Below, in pieces: positions 37,145 to 49,383 of a stretch of 64,000 nt of DNA; position 1 is the stretch's first letter; every line of letters begins with the position of its first letter. Source of the DNA: Periplaneta americana (lineage: Eukaryota; Arthropoda; Insecta; Blattodea; Blattidae); contig NC_091125.1 in the NCBI RefSeq assembly GCF_040183065.1, forward strand, positions 111,248,121-111,312,120, in the 5' to 3' direction. A model generated the notes under the pieces. That model did not search any database. It was given only the letters and a program-made list of their open reading frames with translations, and was not told the origin of the DNA. The translations under genes and the position numbers were made by a program.

Positions 37145-38018
37145 CTTACTTACTTACTTGCTGGCTTTTAAGAAACCCGGAGGTTCATTGCCGCCCTCAC
37201 ATAAGCCCGCCATTGGTCCCTATCCTGAGCAAGATTAATCCAGTCCCTGCCATCATATACCACCTCCCTCAAATCCATTTTAATATTATCTTCCCATCTA
37301 CGTCTCGGCCTCCCCAAAGGTCTTTTCCCCTCTGGCCTCCCAACTAACACTCTATATGCATTTCTGGATTCGCCCATACGTGCTACATGCCCTGCCCATC
37401 TCAAACGTCTGGATTTAATGTTCCTAATTATGTCAGGTGAAGGATACAATGCGTGCAGCTCTGTGTTGTGTAACTTTCTCCATTCTCCTGTAACTTCATC
37501 CCTCTTAGCCTCAAATATTTTCCTAAGAACCTTATTCTCAAAAACCCTCAATCTCTGTTCCTCTCTCAAAGTGAGAGTCAAAGTTTCACAGCCATACAGA
37601 ACAACCGGTAATATAACTGTTTTATAAATTCTAACTTTCAGATTTTTTGACAGCAGACTAGATGACAAAAGCTTCTCAAACGAATAATAACAGACATTTC
37701 CCATATTTATTCTGCGTATAATTTCCTCCCTAGTCTCATTTACATTTGTTACTGTTGCTCCAAGATATTTGAATTTTTCCACCTCTTCGAAGGATAAATC
37801 TCCAACTTTTATAGTTCCATTTCGTACAATATTCTGGTCACGAGACATAATCATATACTTAAGTCTTTTCGGGATTTACTTCCAACCCTATGTCTTTACT
37901 TGCTTCAAGTAAAATTTCCGTGTTTTCCCTAATCGTTTGTGGATTTTCTCCTAACATATTCACGTCCTCCGCATAGACAAGAAGCTGATGTAACCCGTTC
38001 AATTCCAAATTCTCTACG
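37145..38018 (-). mobile_element. LINE-A copy 2, minus strand
   Basis: A 228-codon frame (37168-37854) covers the region after the RT active site to the C-terminus, ending AAMNLRVS. Upstream homology continues to about 38018 with YAEDVN (normally YADDVN). A single extra T at about 37862 (GACTTAAG versus GACTAAG in copy 1) breaks the frame. The 3' end shows AAGT repeats (37141-37160). 5'-truncated, dead. Confidence 0.9.
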
Positions 38019-39023
38019 TGCACCTAGTCAGCGGAAAGCTCGTTGTGTTGCTACAATTGACTTCCTTTTAAATAAACAGCTCCATCGCGCGAAAACGGTC
38101 ATGCACACTCCACTTATCCATCTCAACTGAATTTCCCACCAGTGTTGCCAATTCAGCGGTTTTCCCGCTAAATCTAGCTTTTTTGGATAACCGTCTCGCG
38201 GGTAAAATTATATTATCCCTCCTAGCGGGAATACTAGCGGTTTTTAATCTTTAAAGTTTCTGAAATGAAAGTCATATTAACGTTATTGTTGTTTTTGCAA
38301 GTTTAATACCGGTAGATTGTAACAATCAGACAGTAATAAAATGTACGTAAGTGCGGCGGCATTCTACTCAAACGCCAAAAATCGAACATCTGCTGCCGCC
38401 GTGCACTAGTACTTTACGTGTTCATGTAATACATAGAGATTACAGACAGATTAAATTCAATTTGCTTAAAGAATATTATTTGTGTAAGATGTGTACCGTG
38501 AACGTGTTAACTATTACTCGTTTCATAAATATACCGGTAAAATATCGTTAAACCTTTCTTTGTGCTATTTATTTGTAAATATAATTGAGATACGGGGGCC
38601 TCAGTATCAGCAACGATTTCGTAAAGAGTAGCTACATGAAGTGCAACTTAAAGACAAACGCAATGGAATTCTGGAGTGAAGTTACTTGCGTTCTTTAATC
38701 GTTCGTCAACTGTCAATTAATGAAAGAACTTCTTAACTTGGGGAAATTTCCTTTGGTTGCTTTAAAAAATTGCTGCCTTAACTCAGAGCCTTCTTCAGTT
38801 ACAAGCCGGAGCGTTGCTTACGAGATTATTGCAACTTGAGAAGGGACTGTTGAAAGAAACATAAATATTGTAAGAATTCTGTATGTAGTATTATCTTTGC
38901 AATGCATTAATGAATTATGAATCGTAATAATGTCTTCAAATATAATGCAGAGCGGTTTTCTGGCCACCCTGAACCCATGGGTTCCATAGCATCGCGGGCC
39001 CGTTAGTTACGCCCCTGGATGTA
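38019..39023. other. Non-coding with repeat-like blocks
   Basis: AGTGTTGCCAATTCAGCGG near 38.14 kb with repeated CTAGCGG/CCGCTAA strings resembles the end of a DNA transposon. A GTTACGCCCCTGG string near 39.01 kb is also repeat-like. No matching far ends seen. Confidence 0.35.
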
Positions 39024-39305
39024 CTGTCGGTGACTCAGGAGAAGACGAGAGCGGACTGAGGAGGAAGGAATGTGAACAGATAACGTACGACAATATGTGC
39101 AATACATGTACTGCAGTAAGCGGAAACATTAGGTCTCCTTCTGTTCAACTTAGCTTTAATTTCCATACGCATTGTTACTCATGTTTCCTGCACTAGTAAT
39201 AACCTGGCTACTGGGATGCTTATCTGAGCGATGTTTATAATAATCAGCAGCGACGGTCAAGAAGGTCACATTTTTTCCGCTCGTCTTCTCCTGAGTAACG
39301 GACAG
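39024..39305. mobile_element. 282-bp TA-flanked MITE
   Basis: Inverted ends share CTGTC and then ACTCAGGAGAAGACGAG (left at 39024-39050, right ending 39305). TA lies on both sides. Confidence 0.7.
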
Positions 39306-39438
39306 TAGTTCAACTTCTGATAAAACTGATGCTATAGTACAGATGAGTCAATTTTTTGTAACTAAAAACAAACAGCTGCTATTAATATTACGAGTAAATG
39401 AAGTAGTAGTAGCAGTTGTAACATGATATATCAAGGAC

Positions 39439-39440
<2 letters not shown>

Positions 39441-39483
<43 letters not shown>

Positions 39484-39484
39484 C
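39441..39484. repeat. (AAT)n microsatellite
   Basis: About 14 units. Confidence 0.95.
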
Positions 39485-39784
39485 CAATCAATCATTCCGG
39501 TGTCGTAACAGCTGTTGCCGTCTTCCGGAAACCAAACGACACTTTTCTCTGTTCATCCATTGGCCTGGCTCTAATCCTCGAGCATTCATAGCTCACCCTC
39601 CATCCAAGTCGTCTTTGGCCGTGCTTTTTTTCTTCTGATATGGCCATATCACTGTAGCTTTTCCTTTCTATTATATCTATAATGTCTGGCTCGTCTTGCA
39701 CTTCCATAATTTCTTTTATTCGTCTATTTTTTTTTTTTTTTTTTCCATTTTAGGTTTCCCAGCTGATCTTCTTAGGACATCCAA

Positions 39785-39787
<3 letters not shown>

Positions 39788-39849
<62 letters not shown>

Positions 39850-39850
39850 C
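39788..39850. repeat. (AAT)n microsatellite
   Basis: About 21 units. A T run lies upstream at about 39727-39744. Confidence 0.95.
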
Positions 39851-40448
39851 TAGGAAATTGCTTCACCTATATTTTTGGTCACCGCTCGCCACTGGTCGTA
39901 CTATTTCATTCATAAAAGATTTTCATTGTCAAACATAGGGTACAAGAAAGTTAACAGATCTTTGAACTCGTATTACTGCGAATATAGACGGAGAGAGAAG
40001 CGTTTCCTTTGGGGGGGGGGGAGACAAAACAAAACCACAGAATTCCGATATAACGAGATAACGGGGACGTCATCTATCTTCTCCCCCCCCTCCATTATAG
40101 CTTGATCTTGGTACATTATATCAGAATATGATCATTAGACATCGGATTTTTAGGCACTAAAAATTGCAGTTTTAGGCGCCTAAAATAAGCTCAAAATTTG
40201 TAAAATTAGGCTCTATTTTAATGAAAATAGGCATTTTAGGCACATCAAGGTATCATACTTATTTCTTTCACTGAAATGTTTAGTTATACACTAAAATACG
40301 CACAAAAAAGTATGTTTAAACATTAAAAAAGAATACTATATTATATTTATAAACAGAGCTGCACAAATTTAATATATTGAAACTAATGAAATAATGATTA
40401 TTGATATCAAGGTTACTCATTTTAAGTTATTGAAATTCAGTTCCATGC

Positions 40449-42207
40449 TCAGACTTTATTATAATTATCTGCACAGTACACCACCAGAATTTTTTCTAAA
40501 TTCTCCACAGTTAACCTTTGCCTTTTGTCACTGAGAATCATTTTGAAAGCAGAAAAACGTCTTTCAACCGAAACTGATGTGAGAGGCGCAAATTTTAAAT
40601 TAGGTACAATAGAAACATCAATACTTACTGGAACATTTACACTTTCCCCCGATATCACTCTTGATACTTTTTCCAACAATGAAAATCCTACATTCTTATT
40701 TAATACGTTGTCCCACTTATTTTTAACTTTTTTCCCAGTTTCGCCCAAAGCAGAATGTATGTTCACTTCAGCTTCCTTTACTATTGCTATTTGGCTACAA
40801 AGAGATTGTTTTTCACGTTCTAATTGTTCAATGCTTGCAGGTATGAAAGAAAAGTTTGATGTTATGTAGGCAATATCGTTTTTCACTCGTGAGTCATTCA
40901 GACAATCTTTCACTGCTTTCACACACGCTGCACTATCAGTTTCAGGTAATTTATCAATAACTGTGACCACTTCTTTAAAATACTTAGAATAATACACCAC
41001 TGACTGAATCCAGGTTCCCCATCGTGTAGCCTAACAACCGGCTGAGGTGGGAGTGGGATATCTGGAAAGTTCTCTCTGAATATTGAAATCCTGGATGGGG
41101 CTTTACAAAAACATTTTTTTGTGTTAGAAATAAACGAATTGACAAGAGGAAATTCATTCCGGATTGTTTCAGAAACCCTGTGAAGGCCATGTGCTAGACA
41201 GGTTACATGCGTGAGGTTAGGATAAAATGTTTTAAGAAGTGGAGCTGCAGCTACCATGTATGAGGCAGCATCAGTACAAAACAACAGAACTTTAGAATCG
41301 TCTATATTACCCGAGTATAAAGACTGTAGGTCTTTATTTACAAAATAAGCAATGGCTTGGCTATTCACTTTCGAAAGTTCCTTAACACATACGAGGTGTG
41401 AAATCGAAGGTCCATCAGGACTAAGTTTTCCTACTACCATATTTGCTATATACCTATTCATAGGATCTGAGGTTTCATCCACAGAGACCCATATGTAAGA
41501 ATCACCTATATCCTCCCGAATGGAAGCTAAAGTTTCATTGTATATTCTGTCTAAGTAATTTTTTCTTAGGGTTGACTCAGATGGGATATTTTGTTTGCAG
41601 TATTTTTGTAAAAACTGTCTTAAAACCGGATTTTCAATTGCATTCCAGGGAATGTTAGCAGCAACAAACGCTCTGGTTAAATCAGCATAGAAATTGCTGC
41701 TGAGATTGGATGAAGTAGGCTGTGTTAGTAAATATATTATTTCAATGTACCGAAGTACATATGATATTTCCATGCAGATATTCTGCGACATCATACGATG
41801 AAAGAGTAATGGAACGGAGAAAAATTCTCTCCGGCGCCGGGATTTGAACCCGAGTTTTCAGCTCTACGTGCTGATGCTTTATCCGCTAAGCCACACCGGA
41901 TACAACCCCGACGCCGGACAGAACTGTCTCTGATTGAGTTCCAACTCTTGGGTTCCCTCTTTTCATAAATATTTCAAAAACACTCTTTCTCCAAAAATTG
42001 TGATTTTATGACACTCTGAAGGGCAGTACAGCTAATCGGTTTCAGACCGAAAACAGTCATTTTTATAGTATAGTATATCTCTGAATCGGTAGCAGCACAT
42101 GTTGTGATTGTTGCCTGCTTCAAAACTAAGGTTGGTTCTTTGTCGGCATTTATGCCTCCAAACATGTTAAATTCGGTGAAATCTATTGCGAGTGTCGTGA
42201 GATTCAA
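40449..42207 (-). pseudogene. hAT transposase pseudogene
   Basis: The main frame (41794 down to about 41030) contains PSESTLRKNYLD, WVSVDETSDPMNRYIANMVV (first catalytic region), FCTDAASYMV, THVTCLAHGLHRV and KAPSRISIFRENFPDIPLPP. A frameshift at about 41030, just before the conserved TRWGTW, moves the rest to the frame ending near 40449. That part holds the C-terminal dimerisation motif SVERRFSAFKMILSDKRQR and NLEKILVVY. The N-terminal part (41974-42207) is separated by the SINE and further frame damage. The family is common in insects and some vertebrates as a hAT type lacking introns. Confidence 0.85.
41736..41965 (-). repeat. tRNA-derived SINE inserted in the hAT gene
   Basis: On the minus strand a leader is followed by A-box TGGCTTAGCGG and B-box GGTTCAAATCC, then a body ending CATATGTACTTCGGTAC. 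TAAATAT occurs at both edges (41729-41735, 41966-41972) as a possible 7-bp duplication. Removing it restores a continuous stretch FLKYLLTQPTSS. Confidence 0.75.
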
Positions 42208-42594
42208 AACATTTTGTTTCCTTTATCAATGGTTTCATGGCCGGTGTGAAGCAAACTTTCCACTTTTTAAATGCCTTAAATTTCGCAATGAATGCATGTA
42301 TAAATTATAAAAAGTAAGAATAAAATACGAAACTTTACAGTGAGTTAGGCATTTTTAGGCGAATATTAACAAATTAGGCTCTAATAACCGTTTTAGGGCA
42401 TTTTAGGGCACTATAAAACTCTTTGAATACCTTTCAATTTCCATGAAACACAAATATTAATAATTATTTTTACTTTTCTCCTAAAGAAACAAAATAGGCA
42501 TTTGCCCTAGAATCCGATGTCTGATGATCATTTAACAAATGTATTGTGAAATAAAGTAAAATTGTAAGAAAATATACAGACAATTTTACTTTTT

Positions 42595-42712
42595 TTCCCT
42601 CTTGTAAGGAAGGGGGACCCGAAGGCTTGCACTGCAGTCTGAGGCTTATTGTGCTTACCACTCCTATTCTGTGAATGATTGGGTAGCCGAACGGCCGCGC
42701 TCTTGCACAAAT
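42595..42712. repeat. Dispersed repeat, copy 1
   Basis: About 118 bp sharing CTGAGGCTTATTGTGC and CCGCGCTCTTG with 46665-46785 in the same orientation. Possibly a SINE family; ends not defined. Confidence 0.65.
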
Positions 42713-42744
42713 ATAGTACGCCACACCGTGAATTTAACCCGGGC

Positions 42745-42921
42745 TACGGTATGGATGATGATATGTGAATTAATGATGGCGAAATGAGTCCGAGGTCCAA
42801 CATCGAAAATTACCCAGCAATTCTGCTTCAATTTGTTGAGGAAAGACCCCAACCAAGTAACTTGTCCAAACCGCTCGTTTCATGGCCAGACGTGCTAACC
42901 ATTACTTCACAGCGGTGGACC
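42745..42921 (-). repeat. SINE fragment, minus strand
   Basis: Reversed, it reads AGTAATGGTTAGCACGTCTGG, then the shared SINE body (AAGTTACTTGGTTGGGG, GCTGGGTAATTTTCGATG). The B-box region is deleted. Confidence 0.7.
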
Positions 42922-44351
42922 AATTTTACATTTACTTTATCTGTTTATTTAAAAGAGCAAGATATCATAGGAAATGTGAATTCTAATTATTTTATTTAAT
43001 CTCGTCTTTAAGTTTAACCAGGATCACCTTTCTTTTTTCTGCATTGTTGTGCAGTAGGCTATGTTAATCATATTTCTTCAAGTGACTGCTTGAACACCTG
43101 CATAGTACTAACACATCAGTACAGGCTGTTACAAAAAACATTACAGTGCTTCCATTCCTCAGATGAGGTATAGAAATTCTTATACATTCAGAAATTTAAA
43201 ATAAATATTATAGTCCAGGCACATGGTCTGAAAACAATAATTCGTCAATTTAAGCACAGAAACTTAATCATAAACAAAAACAAGAAAATTTTTTTGAATT
43301 CAATATTTTCTAATGTTAATAGAAAAAAAAAGTTCGGCCAAGTTTGGGGGGGGGGCAGTATCCCCACTTAGGCCTACACTCCCATAACTTCGCCTATGAT
43401 TGCGATATAACCGCGTCGTACACGAAACCAAGAGGATGACAAATTATGACTTGCATGGCAAGCATAGTCATCCACCATATCGATTTTTTCCCTTAAAAAC
43501 ATGTTTCATTAGTCAAAAACATAGGCTACTAAATGAAGAAAACTTGTCTAAATTGCACGAATAAACCGTTAATTTTATTTCAGTTATAGACCTACATTAC
43601 AAGCATAAAGTTTCTTCAGTAAAGTAATCGTATAAAATTTCGTACGTATGACAACCCTGTAATGAATGCGACACGAATGTAGCTGTACAGCGATTGTTGC
43701 ATTGGCGGTTAAACTAACGTATGCTACCAGAACAGGTACTGTAGAAAGACATGGTCTTTTATTCTGCAGTTGATTGTCGTTTGTCGTGTTTGTGCTGACG
43801 TATTGAGGAGTAAAGCTAGGAATTCAACTGATTCTAACATACAGGTATGTTTTGTCTATTACATTAATTAATTCTGGAGTAAAGTCTCTCCATGGATTTT
43901 ATAAGTTCTGTTCATGTATAATTATTCTATATTAAATTCCGATAATTTATATGCGTAGACTGTTCTACTTAGTTTTGGACGGTAGCTTAGTGTTATGTTT
44001 GTTGGTAGCCGATGTTTACTGCTTGATGGCAATCGGTGTAGTTTAGGTTAGCTTAGGTTATGTTAGATTAGATTAGCTTAGTTTTGCTTGAGTTAATTAG
44101 GGTTAGTTAAGGTTAGGTTGGGTTAGTTTAAGTCGAGAGGAAGAACTTGACTTTGAGATAAAAATTGCGCATGCGTGGTCCTTAGCTGGATTTATTTTCG
44201 CTTGCACATTCCAGATCAGATCAAGAAGTATATATACGAATCTGTGACAGGTTAGGTTTGTTAGTTCAGGCTGTTTATTAACGAAGTCCACGGATGCGCA
44301 GTTTTCATCTCGCAGCCAAGTTCTTCCTGTTGTGAGACGCACGTAGTTTAA
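42922..44351. other. Intergenic; possible promoter and first exon
   Basis: At about 43690-43844 a less AT-rich block ends in a donor-like CATACAG/GTATGT. About 200 bp further, 44035-44130 is dense in GGTTAG-type words. No coding frame. See findings. Confidence 0.3.
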
Positions 44352-44864
44352 GGGGTTAGGTACAGCTTATAGCAGTAAAATTTTGAAAATATTCAACATT
44401 TTTTCCCTCCATTACTGTATCTTGTACAATAATGAAAATTAGTATGTGTAAAACACTGTCCTTCTGTTAGGCTATATGAAAAAATATTTTTACTATTTAA
44501 AAAAATTATTTACATTTTTTTTTTCAAAATTATTTAGTTCATTGTGCAGTGATGAAGCGTTTCCGACATAACTAAAAAACTACCGTATCCAACATTCTGT
44601 GATGAAATGTTTTGTGTGTATTTATGCATGCCATATACACAATATGATGCAAGATCACTTCTCTATCTTTGATGGATTATTTGATAAAATATAAATTCAT
44701 TTTAAAAGATGGTCAGATATTAGTATTTTCTTCTAACACAAAATAAAAAAAATATATTATTTATTAAGAAATGTAGTTGAAAGAGCATGATATTGTAAAC
44801 ATGAGTTTCAGCAATAGGTAAAGTAAAAGAGAGAGAGAGAACATGAAAAAGTTAACAAGTTTAT

Positions 44865-45619
44865 GGGTCGATTTCTAAAACGAGGTCTAGACCACAACCA
44901 TGGCTTTAAACCACGTTTGGATTTATAAAACGAGGTCTTTTTCATTTTTCTGATCCATGGCTCGAAACCATGGTCTGAAGCAGAGACCACGACTGGAGCA
45001 GGTTTAAAATCATGGCTTCATGTATACAAGATGGAGATAGTAGATCAGCTGGATTATTATTAAAGAAAAATTTGTGTCTACGAGTATTAAATCTCCGGAT
45101 TAGAGTGATGAGAGAGAGGAATAATCCTATGTAACGACGATAATTTCAGGCGAATATTTCGATTTTCGAAGAAATCAATGTAAAATATAGCAAGAATGCT
45201 AAATAATAATCTGCAACGAAATGCAAGAGGCGACAGGTTGACAATTTTTTACATCTTCTTGTTGCTTTCAGGGAAGTAAGATATAATATTTTATATTAAT
45301 TATACCTTTATGCCTAGAGGACGATATATCTTAATTCTTACTCTTTATAGTAGTTTTGGACATTTCATTTAATACTCGAAAATGTTGTGGGCCTACAAGG
45401 ATATGAAGCAAACGTGATTTTGTCTTCTTATTTTAAGTTTTATGCTACTGGGGCTTTCCACGTAGTACTAGCCTATTATATGTGAAAACAGAGCCATACT
45501 ACATTTTAGTTTCAATTGAAATTTTAATCCAATTAATATTTAGGCCTACGTTATTAATTCCTTAGAACCGGGTTTTCAGATTGTTAATGTTGGTAGTGTA
45601 GTTGTCATTATAATAAATC

Positions 45620-45662
<43 letters not shown>

Positions 45663-46077
45663 GTTGTTGTGAACAAACGATAAACTACAACATAAACGCT
45701 CGACTTGTGCTAATGGTTTCGGTAATATCATTTCTGGTACCTAAAAATCCGTTCCCTATTAAATACTAAGTAATGCTAGTATTTGAAACGCACGTATATT
45801 CCATAAATATAACAATACCTTAGCTGAGAAGAAAAGAACGTTACTTACTGCAATTTTTAATAAAAATATTAATCCCGATGTTCATTTATTTCTAATGTCG
45901 ACTGTGTACAGGAATAAATATCGATTCTTAGCTGCGTTGCCATATCCACGAACCTCGGTTTCTTCTCAAGCCGCGTCTCGACTTCGTTTTAGAAATCGCG
46001 TAAGGATTCAGACCTGATCGCGGTTTAAAAGCCGAGGTTTGGAACTACGATTTCGTCCGTGTTTTAGAAATCGACCC
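44865..46077 (+). mobile_element. PIF/Harbinger-like element nested in the fold-back
   Basis: It begins GGGTCGATTTCTAAAAC and ends with the exact complement, with TAT on each side. Inside, near 45148-45270, a broken frame reads FRRIFRFSKKSM, stop, NIARMLNNNLQRNARG, as in the N-terminal region of HARBI1-type transposases. The catalytic part is gone. Imperfect palindromes such as ACCATGG-type words lie under the left end. An ATT array (45620-45661) lies inside. Confidence 0.65.
45620..45661. repeat. (ATT)n microsatellite
   Basis: About 14 units. Confidence 0.95.
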
Positions 46078-46664
46078 TATGAGTTATGAGGGAAACGCTT
46101 CATCACTGCACAGTGAACTACTACCGTTAGGAATTTTGAAAAAAAAAAAGTATATATATAATTTTTTTTAATCGTAAAAATATATTTTTTTTTCGTATAG
46201 CAGAAAGGCAGTGTTTTACACACACAAATTTTCTTTATTGTACAAGATACAATAATAGAGGGAAAAAATTATTGAATATTTCCAAAAATTTTACTGCTGT
46301 AAGCTGTACCTAACCCCTTAAATTATGATAGGTGTATTAGGTTACAGTCGACATTATGTTTTCGAAATGCTTTTTATTACCTTTCGAAAGTCTAGCATAA
46401 AATCGTCATTTGTGGAAAAAAAAAAAAAAGTTAGGAAATCGTAGAGTGGTCGTCCTCCAGAATTACCTTACATTACACTGTAATTACTAGAATGTAATGC
46501 AAATTCAATTTAAGGTAAAGTTTTCTATTAGGGTACCAGTATCTTTATTTTCTGTTTGTGACAGTGGTTTAGTTGGACCGGGACGCACTGGAACGCCGTT
46601 CATATTCGAAACATGAGGATACCAAACTTGACATCTAGTAGGGTCTACGAGTCCATTTGGTATT

Positions 46665-46785
46665 TTTTTTTCTCTTGTACGGAGGAGGGACTCGAAGGCT
46701 TACTGCAGCCTGAGGCTTATTGTGCCTACCACTCCTGTTCTGTGAAGATACTTTTAGCCTAAAGGCCGCGCTCTTGTACAAGCAA
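46665..46785. repeat. Dispersed repeat, copy 2
   Basis: Same orientation and order as 42595-42712, with a few substitutions and small gaps. Confidence 0.65.
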
Positions 46786-47214
46786 AAAAAGTCATCTTTT
46801 GCCACAGATACCATCACGACGCAGAACATATCGCAAAATCTCATTTTCTCCCAAAATTGATATAATCACCTTTTGTCTTGGAACCACAGAAATAGTGTAA
46901 AGTGTTTTACACCGCTAAAAACTTTCCCTTTCCATTGAAGCAACAACATGACACGAGAATTAAACAATGGCAGAACTAGATTAGTATGCATTTTGAAAAC
47001 ATAAAGAAATATTATTTCCTCTTGATCAAAATTACAATAGCCTACAAATGGAGTAAATTTCTGCATCCCTGCTATGTAGAAAGTACACTGTGATTCTTAC
47101 GGTTATCTATTGGTGGTAATCATGATTCTCATATTTATGTATCAGAAATCCGAAAGTCCTTGTGCTCTAGTAAGCCTTCCAATGTGGCAATTCTTCCTTT
47201 AATATCGTTTTTGT

Positions 47215-47440
47215 TGTTGTTTAAGCTACTGTCCGAATACAGGGTGGAACCTCTTAAGTGACACCAGTAAGGCGTTACTCATGAAGGAACTTAGCCAGGA
47301 GATAATTGGTAGGATGGCCAGTTCCTTTCCTTCTCCATGGCATACATCGCTGACTAGTAGTATATTTCATTAATCAGATTTAAGGGATATATACAATTGT
47401 TCTTTGACACATACGAAAATCAAGTGAGATGTACTGTCTT
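47215..47440 (+). repeat. Dispersed repeat, plus copy of an inverted pair
   Basis: Matches the complement of 49975-50215 across its length, including GTCCGAA, AACCTC, GGCCAGTTCCTTTCC, GCATACATCGC and TCAAGTGAGATG. Unassigned family. Confidence 0.7.
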
Positions 47441-47923
47441 ATAATACTTGTAAGTTAAATTAGCCAGAATGTCTAGTAGAGATACTATACAGAGCGTTGG
47501 GTGAGTGTGTGACAAACTTTGAAGTGTGATAGTTGGTGTGAAATGGAACAGTCTTTTCTTATAAACCCGTTCTTGCGACGCTTCAGTACAAAGCTACATA
47601 ACCTTGAAAGTTCTTTTCCGTTTGCAGAGTGTGATGCGTGGAACGAGGAAATATCTGCTGTTTTGTTGAGGTGACTTTTTTCCATCTCTCTCTCATCTCT
47701 CCTTTATCTACAACTCAAGCGCGGATATGTTTTCACATAACAAAATGCACTACACAAATTACGAATGATTACATGTCAGTACATCTTTACAAAATTAATG
47801 TACGTACAGTAAGTACATCGCCTGTGATTTAAAAGCGGTTCTGAACATGGCGCCCACCCAGCTCGTTGCATGTACATTGCATCGTCTCATCATTGATTGT
47901 CGAACACGTTCAAGAACTCCTTA

Positions 47924-48110
47924 GTATTTACTTACTTACAAATGGCTTTTAAGGAACCCGTAGGTTCATTGCCGCCCTCATAAGCCCGCCATCAGTCCCT
48001 ATCCTGTGCAAGATTAATCCAGTCTCTATCATCATATCCCACATCCCTCAAATCCATTTTAGTATTATCCCCTCCTGCGTCTCGGCCTCCCAAAAGGCTG
48101 TATGGATTCG
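47924..48110 (-). mobile_element. LINE-A copy 3, 3' scrap
   Basis: Minus-strand 3' end of LINE-A with the AAGT-type tail (47924-47940), then the region coding for the last roughly 50 residues, with small deletions. It breaks off near CTCGGCCTCCCAAAAGG. Confidence 0.85.
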
Positions 48111-49383
48111 TAACAAGCTCTTTTTTACAGTGATGAGTTGTTAGCCCTTCGCCCAACCCCCAAGCTGGAGGACCACCCCTTATCGGCTGTCCACGACTGC
48201 TTATTCAATATATTCGCAGCTATCCTCCATATCTGGAGGCCGTCTGCCCGTTTCCTCTATCCGCAACCTGAGCACGCTCCATGCCGTGGTGAAAGGGACC
48301 CACAATACATGGACTACTTAGTATTTCGGAACCAAATATGGAGATACGTTCAACTGATTGCTGTAATTCCAGGCATTTGATACAGAAAAGGGATGAGTCA
48401 AAACTGCCATGGGTAAAACTCACTGCTTTCAATGGTATGTAGCTCATACTGGAAAATCGCCGGATATGGGTTTGTAAGCAAAAGTTGTTCCATTTGACAT
48501 CACCTATCACATCTCAAAGTTTGTCACATACTAATCCGAACACACTGTATATATCGTTGGGGTAACTAAACATTTCTAACATAAGTCACTTTCAAGAGCT
48601 GAAAAATAAATTAATGAAACTTTCGGTGTTTCGTCCCCAATGCTTTTAGTGGGCTTACTAGCCTATGAGGCCATTGGAAAATAAAGATTCACACGGATAC
48701 GATGATTTGAATCTCGGTAGGATGCACGATTCCTCGAGTACGATAACATTAAAAAGTAGTATACGATAATTTATTGTATAATATGATGACTATATAAATG
48801 ATTATAATGCATACATTTCTCGAGGAATAATATCGATTATTTTTTTAGTTGCGCTGAATTATTAAGATAAAAGTAACGACGTATCAACAATGAGTTTTTC
48901 CCGTTTCCGGTTAATCACATCGAAATTGTTACCGGTAGTATATTGGTTTTAAGAATTAATATCTGTAGCCTACTTAACTTCGTTTCTTGTAGACGCTATT
49001 CAAATTACACAACGTAAACTTCCAATATAATTGTTGACTAAGCTATACTGTACGTAGTAATGTGATCCACGGTAGATCTATAAATCAATGAGTAAAATAC
49101 GAGTGTTTTCGTAAAAGAGGGTATTCTCCCTGGACCAAAAATATAATACTAATGGAGTAAAAATTAGGGTGAATCTTCATTCCGTCCTGGTACCCCATTC
49201 TGTCTGATTTTGAAGACTTATTCATCCCAAAATGTTGATAAATAGAAAATTATGAGGTGGAAGTGTTGTATTTTTATTATATACTACAGGTAAATGAGTA
49301 CGGTATATTAGAAAATAATCTTGGTTGAACATTTTTAAACTTTTCCTGTACGCAATGGCCACGTGCTTCCGTTGCTCCCTATA
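48111..49383. other. Unassigned intergenic DNA
   Basis: No gene or transposon ends recognised. Short frames near 48.14-48.51 kb lack support. Confidence 0.35.

Larger units (their letters stand above)
40136..42523 (-). mobile_element. hAT transposon, whole, 8-bp duplication
   Basis: ATGATCAT is duplicated at 40128-40135 and 42524-42531. Ends TAGACATCGGATT and, reversed, CAGACATCGGATT are inverted. Both subterminal zones are full of TTAGGC or TTAGGGC motifs. The element encodes a broken hAT transposase on the minus strand and holds a SINE. Length is 2388 bp with the SINE. Confidence 0.92.
44352..46317. mobile_element. TTAA-flanked fold-back element, 1966 bp
   Basis: Inverted repeats of about 225 bp (44352-44573 and 46082-46317) begin GGGGTTAGGTACAGCTTA and end around GATGAAGCGTTTCC. 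TTAA flanks each side (44348-44351, 46318-46321). There is no transposase of its own. It hosts another element at 44865-46077. Confidence 0.88.

Noticed and set aside
44035..44130. Interstitial telomere (TTAGG)n array
   Set aside because: The words are GGTTAG-like but irregular, not a tandem TTAGG array.
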